Source: Gemmatimonadota bacterium
GTDB taxonomy: Bacteria > Gemmatimonadota > Gemmatimonadetes > Gemmatimonadales > Gemmatimonadaceae
Direction: 5' to 3'
Length of the DNA: 64,000 bases
Assembly (NCBI GenBank): GCA_016712265.1
Contig: JADJRJ010000027.1
Coordinates: 186,001-250,000, forward strand
The position numbers and the translations under genes were made by a program. The notes beneath the pieces are model-generated. The model did not search any database. It was not told the origin of the DNA and was given only the letters and a program-made list of their open reading frames with translations. How positions within the stretch are numbered: the stretch's first letter is position 1; every line of letters begins with the position of its first letter. Shown here piece by piece: positions 28,285 to 36,361 of the stretch.

Positions 28285-29451
28285 CTATCGACCGCGAAGC
28301 GACAGTCCGAGCTGGACTCCGACGGCTGCCGATGCCTGCTCGCCGATGTCGATGCGGCCAAAGTTGAGTCCCAGCGAAGGCCGGAACAGCGAGCGACGGG
28401 ATGGCAGCTCGTACCCGACCTGGACCCGGGCCATCGTCATGGCGGCCGTGGTGATGCTCGGGTCCGACGCGAGGCCCGAGTCGAAATGGAGCGCGACACT
28501 CCCGAAGGGAGCGGGCCGTCCGGTCCTACCCACAGAGCCCATGGCCCCGACCTCGAGGCTGCTGCCACCGCTGCCCCTGACTGCGGCGCCGTCGCGCCCC
28601 GTGTATGGCAGCCGCGAGCGCTCGGAGAAGTAGATCCGTGCATCACGGAAGTGTGTCGATGCAACCTCCAGCTGACCGGCCACACTAACCATGGGGCCGA
28701 GGGTGTAGGTGCTCCGCGTGGTCAGGCCACCGACGCGCACATCGAAGCGATCTTGACCGAAGACGTCCACGGCCATGAGGACGCTGAATCGGTGCTCTCC
28801 GAGCAGGCGGTCCGCAGCCAGGGAGGCGCGCACCGTCCCACCGGGTTGCAGGTCGGCCGTGGTCGACGCGCCGAGGATCCGTGCTTCGACAGGTTGGTAG
28901 GCGCCGCGGTACTCGTACGACGCGCCGGTGGCGAGCGACCACGACCCCGCCTGCCATGCATAGGCCATCCCGGCTCCTCCGCCTGCGCCGGTGCCGAAGC
29001 CAGCGACTGGCATCTGAAGGGCCGGAGCGGCGACGACGCGGAGGACGTCGAGCTCTTCAGCGGACAGTCCTGTCGCTCCGATCGGGAGGTTCGCCGAGAA
29101 AGTCGCGAGCAAGCGGTCGGAGAAGACTCGCCCCACGGCGCGGACGCGGACATCGGACAAGGCCGTCAGCTCTCGGGCGTCGCCCTGGCCTGACGCCAGG
29201 CCGACCGACGTGCGGGAGATGGCGCCCGTGGCGTCAACCGACCAGCTCGAGCCCACGGCGACCCGAAAGGAGTACGGGACAGCAAGCTGCTGCACGGAGG
29301 ACACCGCGGCCGAGTCCAGCCCCAGCGGGGTGGCGAATCGCCACGTGGTGAACGACACGGCCGACGCTGTCGCGAGGCGGTCTGCCAGCGGTTGGGCCGC
29401 GAGGGCCGAGCTCGCGAGGGTCACGAGGAGGACGCCGACAGCGGCCTTCAT
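28285..29451 (-). CDS. Outer-membrane beta-barrel protein
   Basis: 388 residues. A signal peptide (L-L-V-T-L-A-S-S-A-L-A-A-Q) is followed by repeated amphipathic strands in the order expected for a 12-14 strand barrel, ending in a strand (V-G-V-Q-L-G-L-S-L-R-G-R). No family named with confidence; the style resembles outer-membrane transport proteins of the meta-pathway phenol degradation type. The ATG overlaps the stop of the CsgG-like gene (ATGA), so it is translated together with that gene, and the BIG2 lipoprotein follows. Confidence 0.68.
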   Translation of the reverse strand: MKAAVGVLLVTLASSALAAQPLADRLATASAVSFTTWRFATPLGLDSAAVSSVQQLAVPYSFRVAVGSSWSVDATGAISRTSVGLASGQGDARELTALSDVRVRAVGRVFSDRLLATFSANLPIGATGLSAEELDVLRVVAAPALQMPVAGFGTGAGGGAGMAYAWQAGSWSLATGASYEYRGAYQPVEARILGASTTADLQPGGTVRASLAADRLLGEHRFSVLMAVDVFGQDRFDVRVGGLTTRSTYTLGPMVSVAGQLEVASTHFRDARIYFSERSRLPYTGRDGAAVRGSGGSSLEVGAMGSVGRTGRPAPFGSVALHFDSGLASDPSITTAAMTMARVQVGYELPSRRSLFRPSLGLNFGRIDIGEQASAAVGVQLGLSLRGR

Positions 29452-30359
29452 GGGACGTTCACCATGATGATGATCTGGGTCAGGATGCGCTCCCTGAACG
29501 CAGGGTCCGACGCATCCGAGGGACGCGTTGGGCCCCGAGGCGTGATTCCCTGGATGGAGATCAGCGCGATGTCCTGCAGGCCCTGCGCGACGCTGGGTTG
29601 GGCCAGTGCGGCGAGGTTGTCGGCGGCGGGCTTGAAGCCGGGGTCAAGCTGCAGGGCGCGGCGGTACTGCAGGCGCGCGCGCCGGATGCCCAGCAGGAGC
29701 TCCTCGCGTACGCCGCGGCTGTACGCCAGGAAGGCCGCAAGGTTCTCCGTCCGTCGCTGCTCAATGGCCACGCGCTCAGCTGGCGTCAGCGTGACACCAA
29801 GGGAGTCCAGCAGGGCAAAGGCCAGTCGCTTCTCCGCATCAATGATCCGATCGACATCGGTCTCGAGGGCCGCACCGGGGGCGACTTCGGTCGTCGCGAC
29901 CCGTGTGATCTGCGTCCCGATGCGCAAGACCGTCGGGGAGTTCGCCGAAAGATCACCAATCACGAGGCGACCGACGCCCATGATTCGGCCGAGACGTACG
30001 CGGAGCGCGGAATCGACCCGTGCTTCCTGGAGCGCCAACTCGCGCAGGATAGCATCACTACGCACACGCTCAAGCACCGTCAGGTCTCGCGAGACAGCCA
30101 GGTCGGCCGTGAGTAGATCCGCCAGTCCATATCCCAGAACCGCGAGGTCCTCGGGGAGCCCCTGACTCGCAAAGGGAAGGACGCCAATCGCGCGATCAGA
30201 AGGAGCGACGGTTGGGTCGGCGTGGTCGTCGAGGATGCTCCGTCGCGCCACGGAATCCGCGCGGGCAATTGCGGGCGGGAGCGTGGCCCGGACTGCCGGG
30301 CTGCAGCCGACGCCTAGCAGGGAACTGACAAGCGCCGCCTCGCGAAGACACATTCGCAT
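29448..30359 (-). CDS. CsgG-like lipoprotein with C-terminal repeat region
   Basis: 303 residues; lipobox L-L-G-V-G-C (about Cys19). The N-terminal half reads as a CsgG/FlgO-type domain: A-I-G-V-L-P-F, then L-G-Y-G-L-A-D-L-L-T-A-D-L, L-T-V-L-E-R-V-R, and G-V-G-R-L-V-I-G-D-L. A TPR-like pair follows (A-R-L-Q-Y-R-R-A-L-Q-L-D-P-G-F). It heads the operon CsgG-like, barrel, BIG2 lipoprotein, transcribed from the overlapping promoter at 30411-30439. A CsgG-type protein with a barrel and a surface lipoprotein suggests an export or surface-display unit. Confidence 0.72.
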   Translation of the reverse strand: MRMCLREAALVSSLLGVGCSPAVRATLPPAIARADSVARRSILDDHADPTVAPSDRAIGVLPFASQGLPEDLAVLGYGLADLLTADLAVSRDLTVLERVRSDAILRELALQEARVDSALRVRLGRIMGVGRLVIGDLSANSPTVLRIGTQITRVATTEVAPGAALETDVDRIIDAEKRLAFALLDSLGVTLTPAERVAIEQRRTENLAAFLAYSRGVREELLLGIRRARLQYRRALQLDPGFKPAADNLAALAQPSVAQGLQDIALISIQGITPRGPTRPSDASDPAFRERILTQIIIMVNVP

Positions 30360-30387
30360 ACTTGGCTTGTTGGATTGTCACGACGAC

Positions 30388-30416
30388 TGGACAGTACAAA
30401 GCGGCAGCCGAATATT
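30388..30416 (+). promoter_or_regulatory. Sigma-70-like promoter, plus strand
   Basis: TGGACA (30388-30393), exactly 17 bases, then AATATT (30411-30416), about 40 bases before the lectin lipoprotein start. AATATT is its own complement, so the same six bases serve as the -10 for the opposite promoter. Confidence 0.5.
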
Positions 30417-30439
30417 GCTGGATACTCACCGTCCGTCAA
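30411..30439 (-). promoter_or_regulatory. Sigma-70-like promoter, minus strand
   Basis: TTGACG (30439-30434), exactly 17 bases, then AATATT (30416-30411), about 50 bases upstream of the CsgG-like start. Its -10 element is shared with the plus-strand promoter at 30388-30416. Confidence 0.5.
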
Positions 30440-30454
30440 TAGAGGCCTGAAAGC

Positions 30455-32071
30455 GTGCTCCTTGAACCGTGGGATGGCGCGGCGCGACCGGCAATTCTTT
30501 GTTGGAAGAACACCGCCCGAGCGCGGAATGCGCGACCGTTCGCCAGGATCGCGTGCGCCATCGTGCTCGGCGCTCTCGCATCATCGTGTACCGAGTCCTT
30601 CAGTGGCTCGCCGGTCGACAGCCAGGCGATGATCCACCTGCAGGTGGGTGCCAGGCAAGGGGAGCGCATCGCGCTCCATTTCACCACGGCGGGGAGTGGG
30701 GGCAGGCAGTCACTCCTTCGAGATACCGTGACGCTTCAGACCGGAGTGGACGGTATCACCTCGGTGGTGGATATTGCCCGGTGTGTTGATGCGAGCAACA
30801 CATGCTCGCTCTACGCAGCAGTCGTCCTCCTCGGTGCCACCGGTGGCGTGCTAGACAGCGTGGAGATCGGACCAATCACGACACGCCCAGGAGGCTCGAC
30901 CACGGCGCCCCAGGTGGCGCTCATCGCTGCCGGTGCCGTCCGCCTCTCATCTACCCAGTTCGCGCTGCTGGCCGGCGACTCGGGTACCATTGATGCCACG
31001 ATCCTGGGACGGAATGGTGACACGCTCAGCAACAGGCGAGCGACATGGGTCAGCAGGAATCCAGCCACGGCCTCGGTGTCCTTGACCGGGGTGGTGCGCG
31101 GCGTAGCGCCGGGTACCACGGTTCTCGTCGCAACCGCTGGCGAGGCACGAGACAGTGCCACGATCACCGTAGCGGCGCAGGTGGCCGTCAGCATTCTCCT
31201 CGATTCCCTCCGCCTGAATCCTGGGCAGGCCGCGACTCTGAATGCGAGCGTGTCAGGTGGGCTCCCTGGAACGCAGCGAACGCTCGCGTGGACCAGCAGG
31301 GACCCCAGTGTGGTCACCGTGGATGCGGCGGGCGTCCTGAGGGCTGTCGGCTTCGGAGCCACTCGTGTGCTTGCGAGGGCGACCGCGGATCCTCGAGCCG
31401 CGGATTCCGCGATGGTCATGGTCCAGCCAGAGCCGCTTGCACTCGTCGGCAATGCGCAGAAGCGTGGCGACTCGACCATCCGATTGACGGACGCTGCCTC
31501 GTTCACGAGCGGCGCCGCGTGGTCAGTTACGCGGCGTTCCATTGGCGGTGGGTTCTCGGTTTCCTTTCAGTTCGTGATCGGAAGTCCGGGGGGGGTGACT
31601 GACGCCTCGGGAGCTCCCGGTGCCGACGGGTTCGCGGTTGTCATCCAGTCTGACGGCCCGACCCCCCTTGGTGCCTGCTGTATAGGCTACAAGGGAATTC
31701 CGCGGAGCATTGCCATCGAGTTCGACACCTTTGGCAACGGCGCTCCATTCGACGCCCCGAACAGCAATCACGTGAGCGTTCACAGGCGGGGTGTGGTTCC
31801 GAACGAGCAGGATCACGTGGCGTCGCTCGGGAGCGCCGTGCCAGCATTCGACATCTCCGATGGGTTGGTCCACAGGGTCGTCGTTGACTACGTCCCCGGC
31901 CTCCTGTCTGTCCGCGCAGATGGACAGCTCCTGATTGCCGTGCCGGTCGACCTCACGAACATCGCCGGGTCGAGCATCCTGGACCCGAACGGCCAGGCGT
32001 GGATTGGATTCACGGCTGGGACCGGCTCAGCGTGGGAAACCCACGACATCATGAACTGGGTCCTGCCATAG
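30455..32071 (+). CDS. Lipoprotein with BIG2 repeats and L-type lectin domain
   Basis: 538 residues; GTG start at 30455, uncertain, with lipobox A-L-A-S-S-C (about Cys45), so the true start may be later. Its N-terminal ~150 residues are paralogous to the BIG2/beta-helix lipoprotein on the other strand (G-E-R-I-A-L-H-F-T-T; E-I-G-P-I). Two BIG2-type repeats follow, then from about residue 330 a bacterial L-type (legume) lectin domain: D-G-F-A-V-V-I-Q, S-I-A-I-E-F-D-T-F, N-H-V-S-V-H, H-R-V-V-V-D-Y, and W-I-G-F-T-A-G-T-G. It is divergent from the CsgG-like operon. A carbohydrate-binding surface protein is a confident inference; the ligand is not. Confidence 0.78.
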   Translation: MLLEPWDGAARPAILCWKNTARARNARPFARIACAIVLGALASSCTESFSGSPVDSQAMIHLQVGARQGERIALHFTTAGSGGRQSLLRDTVTLQTGVDGITSVVDIARCVDASNTCSLYAAVVLLGATGGVLDSVEIGPITTRPGGSTTAPQVALIAAGAVRLSSTQFALLAGDSGTIDATILGRNGDTLSNRRATWVSRNPATASVSLTGVVRGVAPGTTVLVATAGEARDSATITVAAQVAVSILLDSLRLNPGQAATLNASVSGGLPGTQRTLAWTSRDPSVVTVDAAGVLRAVGFGATRVLARATADPRAADSAMVMVQPEPLALVGNAQKRGDSTIRLTDAASFTSGAAWSVTRRSIGGGFSVSFQFVIGSPGGVTDASGAPGADGFAVVIQSDGPTPLGACCIGYKGIPRSIAIEFDTFGNGAPFDAPNSNHVSVHRRGVVPNEQDHVASLGSAVPAFDISDGLVHRVVVDYVPGLLSVRADGQLLIAVPVDLTNIAGSSILDPNGQAWIGFTAGTGSAWETHDIMNWVLP

Positions 32072-32122
32072 CTTATCGCCCGGGCAGTGAGGGAGCGGTG
32101 GCTGGAGGCCGGATGAGGTCCC

Positions 32123-32983
32123 CTACTTGATCGTCCCCTCGAGCAAGGCAGACCAGCTGCGTTCCAGCCTGGCTGCTTCCGCCATGCACCGCTCCGCACG
32201 GTCGACCGGGAGCAATCCCTCGGTCACGATGGCCGCGAGCCGTGCCGGGTTGGCTCCATAAGCCCAGCAACGGAGGTTGTACATCCGCTGACGGGGCAGG
32301 CCGTGATCCCCGGCCTGCAAGGCGTCGCTGACGGAGCGAGAGCTCCGTGACAGCTCATCGAACATCGCGGCCGCGGCGAGGGGCTGCACGTAGTCGGGTT
32401 CCCCGACCATCAGGGCGAAGTAGGCGGCAAACTGGTCGGCCGCATCCTCCTCCCGCCCGGCAATCGGCAACCCCTGGATATGGACGATGGCGTGCCCCAG
32501 CTCGTGCAGGACGGTGAAGCCGATGGCACTGCTCGCCAGCTGGTCGCCATTGCGGTAGGACTGGAAGAGCGCGTTCACCGACTGCAGGAAGTCGGCGCAG
32601 ACGACGATCGTCTGCGAGCGCGGGTGGTAGTATGGACTCCGACCATCACAGTCCATCACCTGGAACGTGAGCAGGCTGTTGAGGGCCATGGATGCGTCGA
32701 TCGCGTTGGCGAGGGGCACCAGGCCCTGCGCCAGCGGGAGGAGTCGACGGTCCTGCGGCGACATGACCCGCACCCGCCCGCTCGAAGCCGCGGCCCGTGG
32801 GTGAGCCGGGGCGGCCGGCGCCTCGACGAGGGCCAGTGCTGAGCTGACCCGGCCGTGGGTCTGGGCCGCCCCGGTCCCGGGGGTGACCAGGAGGGCGGCG
32901 CCCACGAGCCCGCCGCAGGCACAGAAGGAAGGGACGCACCGGCGGACCGTGCGCCGGACGCGGGCGAGCAAATACATCGACAT
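32123..32983 (-). CDS. Exported putative metallopeptidase, DUF4344 type
   Basis: 286 residues. The ATG at 32983 has GGAG seven bases upstream and gives a signal peptide ending near T-G-A-A-Q. The zinc-binding H-E-L-G-H is at 160-164, followed by E-E-D-A-A-D-Q-F-A-A-Y, the pattern of the DUF4344 putative metallopeptidases. It diverges from the ECF sigma gene at 33143, and its upstream region carries the same promoter-like element, so it is probably in that sigma's regulon. Substrate unknown; a role in processing envelope proteins of the neighbouring machine would fit. Confidence 0.75.
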   Translation of the reverse strand: MSMYLLARVRRTVRRCVPSFCACGGLVGAALLVTPGTGAAQTHGRVSSALALVEAPAAPAHPRAAASSGRVRVMSPQDRRLLPLAQGLVPLANAIDASMALNSLLTFQVMDCDGRSPYYHPRSQTIVVCADFLQSVNALFQSYRNGDQLASSAIGFTVLHELGHAIVHIQGLPIAGREEDAADQFAAYFALMVGEPDYVQPLAAAAMFDELSRSSRSVSDALQAGDHGLPRQRMYNLRCWAYGANPARLAAIVTEGLLPVDRAERCMAEAARLERSWSALLEGTIK

Positions 32984-33025
32984 GTGGGTTCTCCGCTGTC
33001 TGCATGGGCCGGGCACCGCGCCCGA

Positions 33026-33062
33026 CATCCATGGATTGCCGGGCGCCATACCGTCCTTACAT
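33026..33062 (-). promoter_or_regulatory. ECF promoter-like element before the metallopeptidase
   Basis: Minus strand: ATGTAAGG (33062-33055), 13 bases, CGGCAATCCATGGAT. It differs from the elements at 33093 and 40060 by one base in the spacer and three in the downstream part. It reads toward the ATG at 32983. Confidence 0.5.
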
Positions 33063-33092
33063 CGATCCTGCTCCACGGACCCGGAAACCGGC

Positions 33093-33127
33093 ATGTAAGG
33101 ACATCCGACGGGCGGCACTGAATGGAT
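33093..33127 (+). promoter_or_regulatory. ECF promoter-like element before the sigma factor
   Basis: ATGTAAGG, 12 bases, CGGCACTGAATGGAT. Both parts and the spacing are identical to the element at 40060-40094. Sitting before an ECF gene it suggests autoregulation, and it argues that the ATG inside it (33122) is not the start codon. Confidence 0.6.
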
Positions 33128-33142
33128 GACGGGGAGCGCGCC

Positions 33143-33757
33143 ATGCCTCCCGTCCAGCCGAACCCCTCAGGAGCCACGCCTTCCATGGAAGCACAGCCGC
33201 TCATCCCGGAAACGACCCGCCGCCAGCTCGCGATACGACACCTGCCACTCCCCGAACTGATCGCCGCCGCACGCGAGGGAGGCAATGCGGCCATCGGCGA
33301 GCTGGTGCGCGTCTACGCCGCCGATATCCGAACGCGCCTCGAGGGCTTCGCGGGCGAAGCGACCGACGAGGTGATCACCGACACCTTCATGTCGCTGCCG
33401 GAGCGACTCAAGGGCTACCGGGACGAGGGCAAGTTCGAGCGCTGGCTCCTGGGTGTCGCATTCAACCTGGCCCGCACGCGGCGTCGCTCCGCATTCCGAC
33501 GTGAGCGTCACGAGGGGGCGACCCTCCGCGACGTGACCCGCCTGCCGAGTGCTGCCGCGCGGGTCCACGAGGCCGAGCTGATGGAGGTCGCACAGGACGA
33601 GCTGTCCCCTGCGGAACGCGAGGTGTGGTTCCTCAGCTATCAGGGCTTCGACGCGGCCTCGATCAGCGAACTGCTCCACCTGAAGCCGAACGTGATAGCA
33701 GTACGGCTGCATCGAGCCCGCGCGCGCTTGGCGGAGCATGGCTTCGCCGAGGCGTGA
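33143..33757 (+). CDS. ECF-type sigma factor heading the 33-44 kb cluster
   Basis: 204 residues from the ATG at 33143, chosen because a GGGGAG lies about nine bases upstream and the alternative ATG at 33122 falls inside the promoter-like element. Region 2 has D-E-V-I-T-D-T-F-M-S-L-P and K-F-E-R-W-L-L-G-V-A-F-N-L-A-R-T-R-R-R; region 4 has F-L-S-Y-Q-G-F-D-A-A-S-I-S-E-L-L. Closest relative here is the sigma at 24740. No anti-sigma gene adjoins it, although the membrane protein at 34401 could serve; that is speculation. Confidence 0.87.
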   Translation: MPPVQPNPSGATPSMEAQPLIPETTRRQLAIRHLPLPELIAAAREGGNAAIGELVRVYAADIRTRLEGFAGEATDEVITDTFMSLPERLKGYRDEGKFERWLLGVAFNLARTRRRSAFRRERHEGATLRDVTRLPSAAARVHEAELMEVAQDELSPAEREVWFLSYQGFDAASISELLHLKPNVIAVRLHRARARLAEHGFAEA

Positions 33758-33785
33758 CCTTTCTCACAACCCCATCCACTCAGCC

Positions 33786-34376
33786 ATGACCCGAACTCTG
33801 ACACGTGCTGCGCTGGCGGTCCTGCTCGCGCTACCGGTGCCGACCCAGCGTCTTGCGGGTCTCGGCGTCGCCTCGCGGAGTGAGGGCCGCGCACCTGCAG
33901 TACTCCCCGGCCCCAGCGAGCCGGTGCTCCGTCGGGGGTTGATCGCCGACTACTACAACCTCGATCGCTCGACCCTGCAGCTCCCAACCGGGGAGGCAAC
34001 CGTCCGCCGGATCGACGGTGGCATCTGGTTCAGCTGGGGACGCGGTGCCCCTATGCCGCGCATCGCGCCGGACTTCTTCGGTGTGCGGTGGCAAGGATAC
34101 CTCAAGGCCGAGACCCCGGGGCGCTACGTGTTCACCGTGCGTCATGGCGGCGCCGCGCGGTTCGCACTCGGGGGTCAGCTCATCTACGAGAACCTTCGGT
34201 CCGCGAGGCGTCCTGTCACGATCGAGTACGTGGTCAGCAAGCCTGGATGGATCCCGCTGGTCTTCGAGACCCTCCAGGGTTTCGGCACCGCCGACGTGCA
34301 TCTCGCATGGTCGCCCCCGAACACGTCGACCGTCGAAGCGATTCCCGCCTTCGTCCTCGCCCATCGCGAGGGCTGA
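33786..34376 (+). CDS. Secreted PA14-domain protein
   Basis: 196 residues with an N-terminal signal peptide (A-L-A-V-L-L-A-L-P-V-P). The mature part is one PA14-type beta-barrel: G-L-I-A-D-Y-Y-N, I-A-P-D-F-F-G-V-R-W-Q-G-Y-L, P-G-R-Y-V-F-T-V, then E-Y-V-V-S-K-P-G-W, a domain used for carbohydrate or surface binding. Starts 28 bases after the sigma factor stop and is probably cotranscribed with it, giving the cluster a likely surface-exposed component. Confidence 0.8.
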   Translation: MTRTLTRAALAVLLALPVPTQRLAGLGVASRSEGRAPAVLPGPSEPVLRRGLIADYYNLDRSTLQLPTGEATVRRIDGGIWFSWGRGAPMPRIAPDFFGVRWQGYLKAETPGRYVFTVRHGGAARFALGGQLIYENLRSARRPVTIEYVVSKPGWIPLVFETLQGFGTADVHLAWSPPNTSTVEAIPAFVLAHREG

Positions 34377-34400
34377 CCCTACCTGCCCCGGAGCCGACAC

Positions 34401-35129
34401 ATGCATCCCCGTCCCGTGCGCGCCACCCCACTGGCCACATCCCTCAACACCATGGCGGCTCCGGAGCGGCAGCGTGAGCCGGAGGCGCCCCCGTTGATCC
34501 GGCGCGCCGCCGACCAACGGCGCTCGGGCGGTCCGCCGGCCTCTTCGCGACTCCGCGTCCTCGGGCCCAAGCTGGCGCGGGGGGCCGCGATTGCCGGCCT
34601 CATGATCTGCGGACTTGCCGCCGGGCGCACCATCGCGATCACGCGAGGCGGCGCCGGGGGCAGCGAATCGGGGGCCGTTGGATACGCGGTGCACGTCGCG
34701 GCGAATCCCAACGCTCCGCTCAATGTCGGCGCGAACGACTTTCGCGGACTGCAGCAGGTGGTGGCGAGCGTGGATCCGGCGCTCGTGCCGATGAACGTGG
34801 ATGGGGCTACCGCCGAGCTCTTGCACTCCCTGCAGGCCGGAGCCACGGAGTTCGCCTCCGTTCGGCTCTTCGACACCGTGGCCGAGGACGGGGACGTGGT
34901 GACGCTGACGACCGACACCGGCGCGCGCTTCGGCCCATTCAGGCTCACCAATGCCGGCAATGTGGTCAACATCCCCGTGGCCGGCGGGCGCCTGCCGACC
35001 CTCACCCTGCATGCGATCAAGGATGGCAACGGGGGCGTGACGGTCGGTGCCACCACGAGCGTGGGCACGTGGTACAGCGGGATCATTCCAGAGGGCGGGC
35101 AGCAGGTCGTGCCCATGGGTCGCCAGTGA
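34401..35129 (+). CDS. Membrane-anchored protein of unknown function
   Basis: 242 residues; ATG at 34401 (an internal ATG at 34452 is possible). A basic, Pro-rich cytoplasmic N-terminus of about 60 residues precedes one membrane helix (G-A-A-I-A-G-L-M-I-C-G-L-A-A-G), and a beta-rich, Asp/Val/Thr-rich periplasmic domain follows. No known domain recognised. Its stop overlaps the GTG of the next tiny gene (GTGA), so it is translationally coupled to the ATPase genes. The one-helix layout resembles assembly factors of secretion systems or an anti-sigma factor, but no motif decides. Confidence 0.65.
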   Translation: MHPRPVRATPLATSLNTMAAPERQREPEAPPLIRRAADQRRSGGPPASSRLRVLGPKLARGAAIAGLMICGLAAGRTIAITRGGAGGSESGAVGYAVHVAANPNAPLNVGANDFRGLQQVVASVDPALVPMNVDGATAELLHSLQAGATEFASVRLFDTVAEDGDVVTLTTDTGARFGPFRLTNAGNVVNIPVAGGRLPTLTLHAIKDGNGGVTVGATTSVGTWYSGIIPEGGQQVVPMGRQ

Positions 35130-35227
35130 ACGCGCTCGAGGAGGTGCGTGCCCTCTGGCGGTCGTCGCTGGCATTCCGGGTCACCGCCGGCCTGGCGATC
35201 GCCGGCCTGCTCATGCTGGCGTCCTAG
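35126..35227 (+). CDS. Very small membrane protein (33 residues)
   Basis: Begins with a GTG that overlaps the previous stop and ends at TAG 35225-35227. The product has a short charged N-terminus (N-A-L-E-E-V-R) and one hydrophobic helix (V-T-A-G-L-A-I-A-G-L-L-M-L-A). Coupling to its neighbours on both sides and the compact hydrophobic segment make it likely to be real, though a stretch this short could be chance. Confidence 0.5.
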   Translation: MNALEEVRALWRSSLAFRVTAGLAIAGLLMLAS

Positions 35228-35242
35228 CTCTGGAGCCGAGCC

Positions 35243-36361
35243 GTGCCCACCCCACACGTGTCACCATGGCAGCACCCGGTTGTGCGGTTCCTCGGCTGGG
35301 TGCTTGGCTGTTACGTCGCGCTCACGTTCGCCCAGCGCCTGTCGCCGCTGCACTGGGTGATTGCCGCAACCTGTGGAGCGATGGCGACGACGATCTACCT
35401 GTTGCGCTTCCGTCCTCAGCGCCTCGTGCGGCCCTATGCCATGCCCTGGCTCGGGGGCGCGATCGACTGGGTGGCCCGGGTGTCCGGCGAGCAGCCGCCG
35501 ACCAACCCGTGGGATGCCGCCGCGCAGCCACAGGCTGCGACGACGGCGGGCGACGCGTCGTCACCGCTGGTACCGGAGACCCCGTCCGAGTACGCGCTGC
35601 TACTGCACCGGCTCCAACACGAGGTGCGCGGTCACGACCGGGTGCTCGAGCGCCTGGTCCGGTCGCTGCGTCAAACCGCAGAGCTCCGGGTCCGTGCATC
35701 GGACCGCGGTGCGGGTGTCCCGCTGGGCATCCATCTCCTGGTCGGTGCCAAGGGCACGGGCAAGCGCTTCCTGGCGGCCCGACTGGCCGCACATCTCTAT
35801 CGGCGTGGGGGTGGAACGGTCGTGGATGCGACCGGGGGTGGTGAGGTCATCGCCCCCATCGTGGACGCCCTCCGTGCGAACCCCGCGCAGGTGATCGTGG
35901 TGGAGGCGGCGGACCAACTGGCCCCCGAAGGCATTGCGCAGCTGGTCGCGGCCGCGGCCGGTGCCCCCCTGGTCGATCCAGTGACCGGCATGCGTGCGAC
36001 GGCATGGAATGCGGTGATCATCCTCCTCGTACACCGGGACGCTGGATGGCTCAGCACCAGTGGTGTCGTTGACAACGTCGGCACGGGCCAGACCCAGCTC
36101 CTGGACCAGGTGAGTAGTGAGCTCGGCGTGGACCGGCGCCTGGCCTGGGCCTTGAACGGGGCACACCCGATGTGCCTGCCAGAGCCCCTGGTGGTTTCCA
36201 ACCACGGTCCTCCATGTCCCAGAGCATCCTCGATCGACTCACCGACCGGACCGCCCTTCTCGCGCTCCTGGCAGCACAGTCTGGAGGGGAATCTCGTGAG
36301 ATCAGTGCCGAGGAGATGGCCGCCCGGCTCAAGGAACGGGTCCGTGGCCAGGACCATGTGA
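35243..36361 (+). CDS. Membrane-anchored AAA+-like ATPase, first of a tandem pair
   Basis: 372 residues. Two hydrophobic segments at the N-terminus (residues about 12-58) precede a linker and an AAA+ domain whose P-loop is degenerate in its last position, G-A-K-G-T-G-K-R (168-175), with a weak Walker B (V-I-V-V-E-A-A-D). L-L-H-R-L-Q-H-E-V-R-G-H-D-R-V parallels the R-V-R-G-Q-D-H-V of the next gene, so the two are homologous tandem domains. The frame runs 148 bases into the next gene; from about 36210 the reading no longer looks coding. One missing base near 36190-36225 would fuse it to the next ATPase. ATP hydrolysis may be lost in this domain. Confidence 0.7.
   Translation: MPTPHVSPWQHPVVRFLGWVLGCYVALTFAQRLSPLHWVIAATCGAMATTIYLLRFRPQRLVRPYAMPWLGGAIDWVARVSGEQPPTNPWDAAAQPQAATTAGDASSPLVPETPSEYALLLHRLQHEVRGHDRVLERLVRSLRQTAELRVRASDRGAGVPLGIHLLVGAKGTGKRFLAARLAAHLYRRGGGTVVDATGGGEVIAPIVDALRANPAQVIVVEAADQLAPEGIAQLVAAAAGAPLVDPVTGMRATAWNAVIILLVHRDAGWLSTSGVVDNVGTGQTQLLDQVSSELGVDRRLAWALNGAHPMCLPEPLVVSNHGPPCPRASSIDSPTGPPFSRSWQHSLEGNLVRSVPRRWPPGSRNGSVARTM

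Noticed and set aside
33093..33127. Possible sigma-54 promoter (GGCAC...)
   Set aside because: The second half does not give GC at the required distance, and position before an ECF gene favours an ECF promoter.
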